Source of the DNA: Lingula anatina
Lineage: Eukaryota; Brachiopoda; Lingulata; Lingulida; Lingulidae
Reading direction: 5' to 3'
Length of the DNA: 64,000 nt
NCBI RefSeq assembly: GCF_001039355.2
Contig: NW_019774737.1
Location: forward strand, 462,889-526,888
Made by a program: the position numbers and the translations under genes. Each line of letters begins with the position of its first letter. Positions within the stretch are counted from its first letter, which is position 1. This document shows, in pieces, positions 12,114 through 24,714 of the stretch. The notes beneath the pieces are model-generated. The model saw nothing but the letters and a program-made list of their open reading frames with translations, did no database searches and was not told the origin of the DNA.

Positions 12114-12404
12114 GTGACATGACATCCAATTTTCACATTTTGATTATGACCATTTTTGTATTAAAGCTTCACCATTTGTACCCACATATAATCATGCTAT
12201 TATATGAGAAAAATACCCCATTTTGGGTAACTTTTTTCACAGACACCCATAATGCATTACTTAATAAAATGCAATATAAACCTGTAGATTGCAAAATAAA
12301 TTGTATTAAAAAACTAAAATGTTTATTTGCAAATCTTGAATGACTCTGCAAACCTTCAATATTTACAAGAGATACAGAATCCGCCTGGGTGTTCTAGTGA
12401 GTGG

Positions 12405-12510
12405 AGTACCTATCTACAGGTCTGGCGATGTTACAGGAGGGCCAATAACGGGCTCGTCGAAGGACTGAGCACAATGTAGGTGTATGTGGCAGGAAAAAGG
12501 AGCCAACTGA
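12405..12510 (+). pseudogene. Chitin synthase last-exon fragment at start of unit 2
   Basis: About 100 bp match the coding sequence at 3505-3595 (QEGQERARRR region). The frame is broken by CAA to TAA within the matching stretch, and neither upstream exons nor the true 3' end remain. It marks the junction between units 1 and 2. Confidence 0.7.
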
Positions 12511-13999
12511 TAAATGTTGCTGATATTTTTGCTGAAATGCATTTTTCCTAGATTATTAATATTAGACAACAACACGGAGTTGTACTTAGAGTTTAACTGT
12601 TGGGCTTCTCTGCTTTAAAAACCCTTTATATCTTATGTAATTTCACTTCCATTAAAAAAAGAAATGTATTACATGTATATACTTTCAGGTGATGTCAGGT
12701 GAGTTATGGGATTGAATAAAATGGCTACGTAACTGTGCGATCACATATTGTGGTTGGCAGGGTGGGGAGGGGGAGTCACAACCTGAAATTAAGGTATGCT
12801 GTATTTTTAATATGAAGTTTTTTTATTTGTAATTCAATATTATCTGAGTACACTGAAGTCATAACTTGTTAGTGAATCGTTTTGTACCTTGTATTAATGA
12901 TGATTTGAATTCTTTTTCAACTGCTCACATTAATATCATGTTATTTTGTTCTTATTTCCAAATTGGGTAGAGTGATAGAAACACTAAATCAGTACATGTA
13001 CGCATAATTTCATGATCAAAAATAAATTTTATGTTATCTCACACAGGTTTTCATAAAAACCTTTACTGTTATCTAAACAGATATGTCTGTCCACTTTAAT
13101 GATACCTATTTTGTAAAGGTATATGTTAGTAGGCAATGGGTCTTAGCTGAGCTTACTAAAAAAAACTCTGACGACTTACTTGTGAATCACCAATAATCTC
13201 GTTTTTATTTGGTCTAGAAAGTAAGCCCTTAAACAAAACGGAAACGTTTTACTCTGACTTTTACTCGCATTGGTAATTGAAAACTATCTAGGCATTCAGC
13301 TACATTAAGTCTATCGTGGGCCAGTAATGCAAGGTATAAATGTTATATATGATTCTTTTATTCTCAATATAAAATCAGATTATATCTTGACAAGCATGCC
13401 CAATGCTACCATGTACATGTAGATCTTTTATGACACACTCTCTGTTAAGTTGCATTCACATATGCTTTAACAGAGGCAAAACTTAAAAACAGTTTGCGCC
13501 AATTCAACGTAAAATGAAGCGTCTCATACCTTTCGATTTCAGTGTAATTCATAACCTTGCTGATTAGGTAAAAACAGACCATATTTATGTTCCAGACCAG
13601 TAAACTATTTTGCACATGTACAGTAAGCATGATATTACCCTCTTCGTGCAGGGTGCCGGCGAAGACGCAGGCATGAAACAGGGCTGATAAACCTACCCTT
13701 TTATGCATGTTTCAGTCGAATCACCAGGAATTGAAATTACTCGGTACTTCATCTAAAACAGTCAAAAATGTCAAAGCTGTTTATTCTTTAATCCAAGGTC
13801 TCCGACCCAAAATACAGTTTCACCATGTTTTAACCGCTAGCGGTAATGTACTAAATACATATATGTACACCGAAAATGCGTAGACGTTATATTAAATCAA
13901 CAAATATTAACATTTCCATAACAACTGATTCTCTTATTAATTATTATCAATTATTGTAAACATTTTAATAGTTAAATCCTTTGTTAACACTAAGTGAAC

Positions 14000-14213
14000 T
14001 AGAAAAGCACTCCGAGAGCGCAGACCTCCGCCAAGGCAGCAATTTTTGATTATTATTGATTCTTGATCCGGATCACCACCAAAAACTTATCATTTCTTCC
14101 TTGGCCCACTTTCGACAGTTCCTGAAAATTTTATTGAAATCGGTCCTTTACTTTTTGAGTTATGTTGATGACAGACAGACAAACAAATAGACAGACAAAC
14201 GGAGTGAAAACAT
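14000..14213. mobile_element. Right-truncated copy of the CCTCCGCCAAGG inverted-repeat element
   Basis: It matches 22752-22980 from the left end through the GACAGACAGACAAAC stretch but lacks the right terminal repeat CCTTGGCGGAGG. It sits at the same orthologous position as the unit 3 copy; unit 1 is empty there (near 5071). Confidence 0.7.
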
Positions 14214-15424
14214 GTGATAATGTAATTTTAGCGCAATAGTGGTGAGAAAAAGAACCGTTGGCCTATAATTTATACTGAAAGCATATCAATGAAGCAAATA
14301 AGTGTGATATACAGTATATAATTTTACCAGACTACATCAAGATTTGATATACCTTCACTAATGTAACTTGCGTCTTGAGTTTCTTGTTCGGTTCAATTGG
14401 TCACGGGACCCATGGCCAAGAACTTACACTTTTTCTTGTTTTATTCTGTAGTGCAATGATGTACCGGTATGAGAGACCATTCCCACAGATATTTAGATCG
14501 ATCTTTCCCCCTGGGGAGTCTCACTAGGTTGCTGTCAGCTTTACTGGCTTATATGTCTGTCCCGCCTACTAAAGCTGTTAGGGGGTAAATAACTTTTTGG
14601 TAACGTGATGACGTTTGATAGGCTGGATGTTTTTTTGTAATCAAATGCAACACTGTCGTTGTGAATAGGTACAAATAACAAATGCAATAAAACACAATAG
14701 CACTCGATTAACGCCAAAAATTCTAATTATATACCCACGCTCGGCTGTCACCTTGATTGGATAGTAAACGATTGTCGTAATATCGCTAAATGATTTTAAA
14801 AAAGGGTGCATAAACTTGAAATCCACCTAGAACAACCTTAGACTGCCACATTAATCCAATACAATGCAAAAGTAAACTATAACAAGTGGTTAAAGCCTTC
14901 AAGCCGAATGTCGTAAAGTCCCCATATACATGTACCTCCATAGAGACCATAAAATAGAGTAGGCCTAGCTACTCGAGCTATTTCAGGTAAATTTCTTTAC
15001 TATCACATGATTTGAGAAACTTGTAGGAGTATAACTTTTTTCTAGCCTGTAGGTCAGTTTGTCGCATTTTTTAAAACTTAAATGTCACTAATTTGCCTCA
15101 AAGACGTATTTAGATTTATGAACACAATAGGGTCATGGAATGGTGTCGTCTTGGATATGGATTCTTTGATTTGAGGAGATCAGTTTAGTTGAGTACAGAT
15201 GGTAAGTCGTCGTCTGCAAAAATTTGATTTTTTGCCATTTTAAAGGCATTGAGTTAACAAATGTTTGTTCAACCCGTTTTATAATTAAAATGAATTTGCG
15301 ATGGTTTTATAATACTTGCAAAAACATATTTTATCATAACAATGGTCATTATTGCTTATTACTCAGTAATTTACTGAGTACTGTAGTCTATTTCACGGCG
15401 TCTCATGCTAGCATCAAAAAAGTT

Positions 15425-15545
15425 TGCATCAATATTGCTGGAAACATAAAGTTTGTAGCAGCAAATTTACAAGAAGGAATTGCAGATTGCAGCGATATAG
15501 CAGCAAATTTGCTGAAATTTGCAGCAGGCCTGATATTTTGCTAAG
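15425..15545. repeat. GCAGCAAATTTG-type degenerate repeat upstream of gene B
   Basis: Counterpart of the block at 6990-7145, with imperfect repeats of GCAGCAAATTTGC. It is followed by a C run and an A run (15608-15652). Confidence 0.6.
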
Positions 15546-15980
15546 GAGTGACAGAACTGTTCCAAGTACATTACATGTAATGCTAGTGTTTGTGAGTTGT
15601 ACTGTTCTACGCTACCCTCCCCCCCCCCCCCCCACCAAAAAAAAAAAAAAAAAGTACCCCCTTGGTGATCAGTATTTTGGAATGTATGCTAGCTACATGC
15701 ATTTGCATTAGCCTATTTCAGCTGCTCTGATAAATGTTCACTCTTCGAAGCATTTAAAATACTTCTCATCATACTTTCAGTGAGTCTCAATCTTCTATTT
15801 CAGCCCAATTTTCAGGGAAGCACAGGAAACTCACCTCCACAACCAGTGGTAGTATTCTTGAGGGGAATATCAAAAGAATACTTTTAGGAGCAGTCATAAC
15901 AAACTGTCACTCTACTTGGCAAGATTTCTGAGATGTTCCAGGCATACTTGAACACCCATCTGATGGTCAATTTGTATATC

Positions 15981-18900
15981 ATGGAGTGGGTGAAGGTGAG
16001 ATTAGGTAAAGCACCAATGTATTAGAATGGAAATGAGGCTATTGTATCATTAATCAGTTATTCAAAATATTGAAAACCCTAACAATCCTGTAATTCTGAT
16101 ATGCAAACTGGTAATAAAAAGGATGCATGTTTAATTATAGTCTTTCCTCTTGTGAAGAAATTGAATATGACATTTTCTCCCTTTTCCTTCTTTTTTAGAC
16201 TGCAATGCTTCTGATGGGATGCATTCATGGCATTTATGGTGTTGCAATAATGGTAGATTGCCCTTCATTTGATAGGACAGCAGCAACCTTGGACAAGCAC
16301 TGGTGTAAAAATGATTCCACAGTCACATACACTGTAGCCAGGCAAAACTGTGAAGACATTTGCTCAGTCCTGGCAGTACCGACCTTGCATACTGAGATTT
16401 CATTTCATGAATTGTAAGTGTTTTTATGTTTTGATCATTTTTTATGTTTAAACATTCATAATGTAAATAAAGTAAGTTTCATTGTTTTCTTAAATAAAAC
16501 TATTTAAATTTAACAGTTTGTGAACATTTACAGAAAGGTCAAATCTTTGATTATCACTTTTAAATTTCTTTGATAGTACATGTAATATAGTAATATCGTT
16601 TTATTTGTCATGCTGTACAGAATCAATGGCATCCAGCGTTGGATAGGCATAGAGAATAATGGCAGTGCCTGGTCTGGCATGGATTCTGGCTATAACCGTT
16701 GGCCAGGTGGTGTAGAACCAGCCAGCAATGGGCAGTGTCAAGCAGCTACCTTTACATTCAGGCATGGAAGTCCAGTAACATTCTCAGCACACAGCTGTGA
16801 GGACACATTCCCATACCAGTGTCAACAAGGTAATGTAGATAATGTTGATATAAGGAAACAAGTCTGGACACACAGAATGGCATGTTTTATGCAGATCAGT
16901 TCCAATATTGTTTTGTTCTCCTTTCTTAAACCACTAGCTGACAGTAAATCAAAAAACACACACACACACTTTAAAGAGATTCTGTATTCTGTAAGGAAGT
17001 TAGCCATTGTGTCTAGCACATTTGTTATTATTCTGTTGTGTTCACATGTCTTTCATACATGATATTTCTTGTTCAAATTGAGCACCCACAATAAATATTT
17101 ATTGCACCAGCATTTATACCTCTACAACTGTTACCTGGGATTCCTAAGTCAGCCTCACTCTGAAGTAACAATTAAGCTATTTATTCTTAACTGGCTATTA
17201 TTATCTGTCACAGAAGAGCAAGCATGCGTCAAGGTATAAGAATCTCCTCCGAGCCCAGCCGAGAATTAATTACAGCTTAGGAAGTAACTCGCTCACGCCA
17301 CCAGTAATTACGCCACGGGGTATTCAGGGCACAGACCATGTTCACAAGATACCGCCAATAGATTTTTAGAAAATAGATTTTTCGTGTGGATGGTCCCTAA
17401 TTACTCTGCCTACTACACTCGAGTTATGCTCCGTTGCATCACTGCCCAACAATACGTTGATGGTATAATTGGGCAAATGAGGAGTTCGCAGCTGCAGTCA
17501 TAATAGGATGATAACATAAATAAACAAAACATGAGCATTTTAGTGACGGAGAAATTCAGAAACTCTTCCATTTAGCAATTAAAATATTAAAATATGTTAA
17601 CTTTACTATTGCCTTGGGTTTATAGCAATAAAATCATAAATGTATTCTGAATCAAAATATTATATTATAGTGTCTTAAAAAATTAAAATCTTTGATTGAT
17701 TGATGTCTTTTGTAAATGGAGGCAGTACATAATTCCAAATTAATGGATTTGAACACCCTCACATTTGTTATTCAAACTTTTGAGTATGAAAATAATGCCT
17801 TTAACACCAACATTTCCTTTTTTTATAATTTTGCAACAGTGTCAACAATTTTATGAGCTACAGTTACACCATGTGATATCATTTGAATTAAGCAAGCTTA
17901 GTTTAAGAAATACAAGAACCCTAATACATACTTATTATATGAGCCTTTTAAGCCTTTTAAAAAATGTTGATATAATAAGCTTTTGTCTCTATGTTTATAT
18001 AAAGTAAAATATAAATTATATAAAATGTGAAGAAAAGTTACTATGGTTAGCTATGGTTAGTCAAACATTGTGAAAAGAAATAAAGAAATCAGTCTGCTGA
18101 GAGCCAAGACTTCCCGACGTGCGGTTAAACTGGTAGATCAGACTTTTCTCGGGCATAGCATTTTGCACTGGATTTACGCCAGCGCAACTGCTACACCTAA
18201 CTTACAACCGGTTGGTACAACCAGGGAATTATATCTGATATAATTCCCTGGTACAACCGGGCACTGAGTTTTACAGTCAGTTAAATAAACCATGTAGCAG
18301 AAAACTATATGTCTTAGTTGTCTTATTGGTGAAAAAGAAATCTAAGAACCTGAATAACCAACAGCCTGGTTATTACACACTGTTCTTAATCTGACTACAA
18401 GTATTGTCTATTATTGCTGAAGGTGACTTTGTTTTGTTTTCAGCCACTGCTCCTTGTGGTGCCTCACCAAACATTGCCCAGGCCACAAAGGTATACAGCC
18501 GGTGTAGCTCCAGTTGTTGTTTTGTTGGGGGACAGGTAAATTACACATGCCAAGCAGGTTACCAGCTCACTGGATTTGAAGGCTCCATAACATGTAACAG
18601 TGATGGGAACTATTCTGTTGATGCCAGTGTTGGAACTTGTGTTGGTGAGATATTAGATTCTTTAAACCCTGAATTTACCAATGTTTACAAGTTACAACCC
18701 TGCTATTTTGTTAAAAACTCCTCCAATTTGACACTATTTTCTTTTTATCTCATAGTTAAAAGTCTTCCTTGTTTGTAAAAATGTAGCATGATTTTGAAGT
18801 GTTCTGAAAACCATTTTTTTTTTTTTGCCATTGATAGTGTCATATCTGTTTTCATTTTCATTTATATATATATATATATATTTTTTTTTTTGACACTTTT

Positions 18901-20470
18901 TTATATAAAGTTACAGAATATGTAAGAATGAGATGTGAAATGTAGTTTGTCTTATTTTTTGTCTTGTTTTTTTTTCTTTCCAGTATTATCTTGTTCTAAT
19001 TACACCCTAAACAGCAACGATCATGTGACAGGCAATGACACCAGTGGAAGCTACGTGTATGGCACAGTGATAGAGTTCACATGTGAGGACGGTTATGAGC
19101 TGGTCGGAGGAGGAGGAGCTACCACAAAACTTGTTAGATGTAGTGCATCTGGAGCCGGAGTAGACTGGGACTCGACAGTTCCCACATGTCAGGGTATGTT
19201 TGCAGGGGCGGTAGGCCGTGTTCTGGGTCTTCCAGAAGACGGTCAGATTTTCAAGTTTTAATTGATGGGTATCCAATTTTTTCTGTTGGAAGACGGTCAA
19301 AAATGGAGTCTTGATCAACAAAGATAATTTGGAAGACTCTCAGAAAATATCTCTGGATCCGCCCCTGTGTTTGTACTAAGTATTGTTGTTTTACCCATAC
19401 CCTGAATATACCAATGTTTACAAGCCAGCTTTTCCATTAAAAAAGAACTCTTTCCATTTTGACACTTTTTTTAAATCTCACAGTTAAAAGTCTTGCTTAT
19501 TGTAAAAATGTAGCATGATTTTGAATTTTCAGAAAACTATTATGTCTAGCCATTGACTGTGTCATTTCTGTTTTCATTTTCAGTTATAATTGTTTCTAAT
19601 TCGAGTAAAAGTTACACATAAGAATGAGATGTGAAATGCAGTTTGTCTTATCTTTTGTCTTGGTTTTTTCTTTCCAGCATTTTCTTGTTCTAATTACACC
19701 CTAAACAGCAACAATCATGTGACAGGGAATGACACCAGTGGAAGCTACGTGTATGGCACAGTGATAGAGTTCACATGTGAGGATGGTTATGAGCTGGTCG
19801 GAGGAGGAGGAGCTACCACAAAACTTGTTAGATGTAGTGCATCTGGAGCCAGAGTAGACTGGGACGCAACAGTTCCCACATGTCAGGGTACGTTTGTACT
19901 AAGTGTTGTTGTTTTACCATTTCTACAAAACTTAAACAGGGTGAAGGAGTGGGCAATACAGGTGAAGTAACCATATACATGTATGTGCCAATCAAAATAG
20001 TTTTAACCATGTATATCCAATCAAAATAGTTTTAACTTCAGTAGCGGTAGTTCCATATGTCTGCAGGGGCTCTGTAGGTGTAACATACCCGGTAGATATA
20101 TTGGAAAGGAGACAGATGGGTACAGATGGGTGTCCCTATGCATTAAAAAAATCTACGATGGAGGTTTCAGTCTTAAATTTCACCTTTTTGAGTATGTTTT
20201 TATGTGACATTTTTTTGAGAAAATCCAAAAATATAACCTACATGTACAGGAACACCTACATATTGCATTAGTGATACGGTTTTTTGAAGAGAAATGGAGC
20301 TTAAAGTTTAAAAATCCTGCAAACTGTCATTAAAACTCTGATTATTTTGATTTTTTTCTTTTGTTCCAGTACCCCAACCTGCTTCCACAGCTGTCAGTAA
20401 CTACCCAAGAAATGTATTTACTTGTGCCATAATAATATTATCAAACATGCTTGTTTACAAACAGTTTTAA
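15981..20470 (+). CDS. Gene B: CTLD plus three-CCP surface protein, paralogue of gene A
   Basis: Seven exons: 15981-15995, 16199-16413, 16621-16829, 18444-18644, 18984-19193, 19678-19887 and 20370-20470, giving about 386 residues with the same phases as gene A. It has the MEWVK start, a signal peptide (MLLMGCIHGIYGVAIM), a CTLD with WIGIENNG and VEPASN, CCP1 with seven cysteines, and two nearly identical CCPs (CSNYTLNSN). The short hydrophobic C-terminus (CAIIILSNMLVYKQF) contains a lysine, so the GPI-signal reading is weaker than for gene A. Intron 3 is long (16830-18443) and holds sequence absent from gene A, including a hairpin near 18230. Intron 5 carries a 165-bp MITE right after the CCP2 donor. 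The frame is fully open, so the gene looks functional. Confidence 0.8.
18205..18265. repeat. Near-perfect hairpin in intron 3 of gene B
   Basis: Two arms with CCAGGGAATTATATC and its reverse complement GATATAATTCCCTGG are nearly contiguous at the centre. GGTTGGTACAACC-type sequence extends the ends. It could be a tiny foldback element. Its flanking duplication is unclear. Confidence 0.6.
19203..19367. mobile_element. 165-bp MITE, CAGGGGCG termini, 6-bp duplication TGTTTG
   Basis: Ends CAGGGGCGG and CCGCCCCTG are flanked by TGTTTG (19197-19202 and 19368-19373). It begins only about 9 bp after the CCP2 splice donor of gene B. The same place in gene A (10656 onward) is empty. It is the sister copy of 7337-7501. 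Confidence 0.78.
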
Positions 20471-21138
20471 AGGACTTGTTCAAATGCAGCTTTGAAGGAT
20501 AAGCCAGGATGGTATTTTTGAATATCAAAGACTCTCAATAATAGATTTTTTGATTAAATTTGTTGTTGATTTGCTTATGCCGTTTAAATGACCTGGTTGT
20601 AGAAAAAAAGTGATAAAAATTGATTATTTAACACAAGGTTTGTTTTATTTCAATATATCTGTACAATAATGTTAGGAAAAAGAAAGGAAATAATTATAAA
20701 AATAAGAGTACAATATTCAGGCTGGGCAAGAGGAGAGAAGTAAGAGAAAGTGGTATTTGAAAAGGGGACCCAGTTAGTTATCAGGGTGATGAGGCTCAGT
20801 CTTTGAAAGATCAGGCATACGTCTTTTAAATATATATAAGCATTTTTTTGTGACAATACATCCAATTTTCACATTTTGATTATGACCATTTTTGTATTCA
20901 AGCTTCACTGTTTGCACCCATATGTACATACACTGTATATGATAAAAATACCCCATTTTGGGTAACTTTTTTCACAGACACCCATAATGCATTACTTAAT
21001 AAAATGCAATATATACCTGTAGATTGCAAAATAAATTGTATTAAAAAACTAAAATGTTTATTTGCAAATCTTGAATGACTCTGCAAACCTACAATATTTA
21101 CAAGAGATACAGAATCCGCCTGGGTGTTCTAGTGAGTG

Positions 21139-21240
21139 GAGTACCTATCTACAGGTCTGGCGATGTTACAGGAGGGCCAAGAACTGGCTCGTTGAAGGAC
21201 TGAGCACAATGTAGGTGTATGTGGCAGGAAAAAGGAGCCA
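21139..21240 (+). pseudogene. Chitin synthase last-exon fragment at start of unit 3
   Basis: It matches the same exon piece as 12405-12510 (AGGAGGGCCAAGAAC retained). In the coding frame a TGA now follows shortly after. It marks the junction between units 2 and 3. Confidence 0.7.
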
Positions 21241-22751
21241 ACTGATAAATGTTGCTTATATTTTTGCTGAAATGCATTTTCCTAGATTATTAATATTAGA
21301 CAACGACACAGAGTTGTACTAAGGGTTTAACTGTTGGGGTTTTCTGCTTTAAAAACCCTTTATATCTTACGTAATTTCACTGCCATTAAAAAAAAGGAAA
21401 TGTACTATATACTTTTGGGTGATGTCAGGTCAGTTGCGGGATTAAATAAAATGGTTACGTAACTGTGCGATCATATTTTGTGGTTGGCGGGGGTGGGGAG
21501 GGGGAGCCACAACCTGAAATTAAGGTATGCTGTATTTTTAATATGATGTTTTTTTATTTGTAATTTAAAATTATGTGAGTACACTGAAGCCATAACTTGT
21601 TAGTGAATCGTGTTATATTAATGATGATTTGAACTCTTGTTCAACTGCTCTCATTAATATAATGTTATTTTGTTCTTATTTCCAAATTGCATAGAGTGAT
21701 AGAAGCGGTTAAACCTGTGCGTATAATTCCATGTTCAGAAATAAAATTCATGTTATCTTACACAAGTTTTCATGAAAACCTTTACTGTTATCAAAACGGA
21801 TCAGACTGTCAACTTTATATTACTGATACCTATTTTACAAAGGTATATGTTAGTAGGCAATGTGTCTTAACTGAGCTTACCAAAAAAAACTTTGTCATCT
21901 ATTTCTGGTGAATTACCAATAATCTCGTTTTTTTTTTTTTTTTTTCAGTCTAGAAAGTAAGCCCTTAAACAAAATTGAAACGTTTTTACTCTGACTTTTA
22001 CTCGCATTGGTAATTGAAAACTATCTAGGCATCCAGCTACATTAAGCCTATCGTGGGCCAGTAATGCAAGATATAAATGTTATATATAATCCTTGTATTC
22101 TCATTATAATATCTGATTTTATCTTGACAAGCATGCACAATGCTACCGTGTACATGTCGATCTTTGACACTCTCTGTTAAGTTGCGTTAACATATGCTTT
22201 GACAGAGGCAAAACTTAAAAATAGTTTGTGCCAATTCCACGTTAAATTAAGCTTTTCATACCTTTCGATTACAATGAAATTCATAACCTTGCAGATTAGA
22301 TTAAAACAGACCAGATTTAAGTCCCGGACCAGTAAACTATTTTGCACATGTACAGTTACCATGATATTACCTTCTTCGTGCAGGGTCCCGGCGACACCAG
22401 GGTGCCCGGCGAAGACGCAGGCACGAAACCGGTCTGATAAACCTACCTTTTTTAAGCATGTTTCATTCGAGTCACCAGGAATTGAAATTACTCGGTACTT
22501 CATCTAAAACAGTCAAAAATGTCAAAGCTGTTTATTCTTTAATCCAAGGTCTCCGACCCAAAATACAATTTCACCATATTTTAACCGCTAGCGGTAATGT
22601 ACTAAATACATTTATGTACACCGAAAATGCGTAGACGTTATATTATATCAATAAATATTAACATTTCCGTAACAACTTATTCTCTTATTAATTATTATAA
22701 ATTATTGTAAACATTTTTAATAGTTAAATCCTTTGTTAACACTAAGTGAAC

Positions 22752-22980
22752 TAGAAAAGCACTCCGAGAGCGCAGACCTCCGCCAAGGCAGCAATTTTTG
22801 ATTATTGATTGATTATTGATCCGGATCACCACCAAAAACTTATCATCTTTTCCTTGGCCCACTTCTGACAGTTCCTGAAAATTTCATATAAATCGGTCTA
22901 TAACTTTTTGAGTTATGTTGATGACAGACAGACAAACAAATAAACAAACGGAGTGAAAACATAACCTCCTTGGCGGAGGT
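22752..22980. mobile_element. 229-bp element with CCTCCGCCAAGG terminal inverted repeats
   Basis: The left end contains GACCTCCGCCAAGG and the right end CCTTGGCGGAGGT. AAC is found on both sides (22749-22751 and 22981-22983). Unit 1 shows the unoccupied sequence GTGAACAATGTGG at 5070-5082, so the boundaries are directly visible. It has no coding capacity. The interior carries a GACAGACAGACAAAC stretch. Confidence 0.8.
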
Positions 22981-23125
22981 AACAATGTGATATTGTGTTT
23001 TTAACGTAATAGCGGTGAGGAAAAGAACCGTTGGCCTATAATTTAAACTGAAAGCATATCCAATGATATCAATGAAGCAAATGCAGTAAGTGTGATATAC
23101 AGTATATAATTTTACCAGACTACAC

Positions 23126-23292
23126 CAGGCCCGTAGCCAGGGGGATTAGGGGGGTTCGAAAGAACCGCCCCTTTTGCTGGGAAAAGGTCCACTCTGGGTA
23201 AAATTTGATCTAGGTACATGAAGTTTTTATGGGAAAGGGTCCACTTTTTCAGAAAAAGAACCCCCCTTTTGAGATTGCTGGCTACGGGCCTG
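23126..23292. mobile_element. 167-bp MITE, CAGGCCCGTAGCCAG termini
   Basis: It starts CAGGCCCGTAGCCAG and ends CTGGCTACGGGCCTG. Units 1 and 2 are empty at the site (GACTACATCAAG in unit 2, near 14330). The related copy at 24344-24523 has a clean 5-bp duplication. Confidence 0.75.
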
Positions 23293-23916
23293 ACATCAAG
23301 ATTTGATATACCTTTACTAATGTCACTTGCGTCTTGAGTTTCTTGTTCGGTTCAATTACATGTAGGCCTATTTCTGATTGCAAATTCAATTTCCTCTAGT
23401 TTTGCCCAAATTAATTTCCGTGCTTGTGTTAGAGGCTTCGCTGTGGGACCTTTTTGCCGGCTGACTGGTGGATTTCTTATCAGCTGTAATTTTCATTCTG
23501 TTCTTGTCAAAGCATTTTGATTTGCTGTTTAAGCTCATGGTGATATATCTAGATATAGATAGGCCTATGCATTTTCGAGGCAATAAGGGTGCACTTGAAC
23601 TATTGCTACCCAGTGAGCAGTACTCACTGATGCACCCGTATTGTAGCGCCTTGTCACGATCTATTGTCAGCTGTATAGTGGCAGTATGTGATAGATACAA
23701 TACGAGTCGCCGAGCTGTACCTGAAATATTACGAGTGTATTGTCGAGCTGCAGGCGAAACAATACACGAGTAATTTTCACGTACAGTTCAGCGACGAGTG
23801 TTTTATCTGGCTTAAACCACGGCCTCTACTACAGTGCTACTAGTGCTGCTGATTGGCTACTACACTTCTCTTGCGATATTTTACTCATACATGTTAGGGG
23901 CCCTTGTGGTCACTTA

Positions 23917-24544
23917 CACATACTGGACAATAGAAGGGGAGGTAAAGCCCCCTTTACACTGGATGGCGTCCTTTCTGCGCCCAGCAGTACGGCCCCATTT
24001 GAGAGTTAAAAAATGATAATACTTTACGTGCCGACAACTGGCCGATCATTGAGCATTCATTCTGATACAAAATCAATGCTCGTGCCTCCTTATTAAGACC
24101 ACAGCAATGCCAAATTTCATGGTCGCAGAAAGGACGCAGAAAGGACGCCGTCCAGTGTCAAGGGGGTATAAATGACTGTGGAATGATATGCTCCTGGTAT
24201 CATTTTATTAACATCAAATTTCACAAAAGAAACGGTTCTGACTGAACAATTCATGATCAACTGTGTCGATATTCTGACATTGCATATATTCCGCCTCTTC
24301 AGGTTAATAATTTTGATTACTCTGATTCAGGGGGTGACACTTCCAGGCCAGTAGCTGGGAGGGGGGGGGGGGGGGTTAGGAGGGTTCGAAAGAACCGCCC
24401 TTTTTGCTGGGAAAAGGTCCACTCTGGGTAAAATTTGATGTAGGTACATGAAGTTTGTTATGGAAAAAGGTCCACTTTTGCAGAAAAAGATCCTCCCTTT
24501 TGAAATTGGTGGCTACGGGCCTGACTTCTATTGTCCAGTGTGTG
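23917..24544. mobile_element. Nested MITE cluster (three elements)
   Basis: The outer element has CACACTGGACAATAGAAG-type ends, as at 54807-55038. It was entered by the TAA-flanked Harbinger-like MITE (23946-24168, TAA at 23943-23945 and 24169-24171) and by a CAGGCC-type MITE (24344-24523, ACTTC at 24339-24343 and 24524-24528). The outer element has also lost about 34 bp near its left end relative to the intact copy. Confidence 0.72.
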
Positions 24545-24714
24545 TAGTCCTGTGTTGGACGATGGAGGACAAGGCTGAACACGCCTTTACAGCCCCCCCC
24601 CTCGACCGAATTCAGTCCCAGCCATTTCGTGCAGCTGCAGCAGCAGCACCACCAGTAGCTGCAGCAGTTTAGATACTGAGAAGTTCCCCAAAAACACTAT
24701 ACTTCTTCTCCCCA

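Larger units (their letters stand above)
3520..12404 (+). repeat. Segmental duplication unit 1 (chitin synthase end to 3' flank of gene A)
   Basis: Long stretches match units 2 and 3 in order: the chitin synthase last-exon region, the 3' flank around 4130-5300, the block before the gene (5500-7250), the gene itself and its 3' flank to about 12400. The left boundary is set by the chitin synthase exon piece that recurs at about 12405 and 21139. Between 3708 and 7580 I see no gene, only non-coding sequence and simple repeats. Confidence 0.75.
12405..21138 (+). repeat. Segmental duplication unit 2
   Basis: About 8.7 kb parallels unit 1 from the chitin synthase exon remnant through gene B and its 3' flank. 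Between 12511 and 15800 there is no gene: only flank sequence shared with units 1 and 3, an inverted-repeat element at 14000 and the GCAGCAAATTTG block near 15430. Confidence 0.75.

Noticed and set aside
11899-12351. Similar short frames in the 3' flanks of genes A and B (also 20650-21086)
   Set aside because: Conserved only because the whole unit is duplicated; frames on both strands are equally open and contain homopolymers.
18070-18280. Possible tRNA-like hairpin in intron 3 of gene B
   Set aside because: No A box, B box or cloverleaf; it is a simple palindrome.
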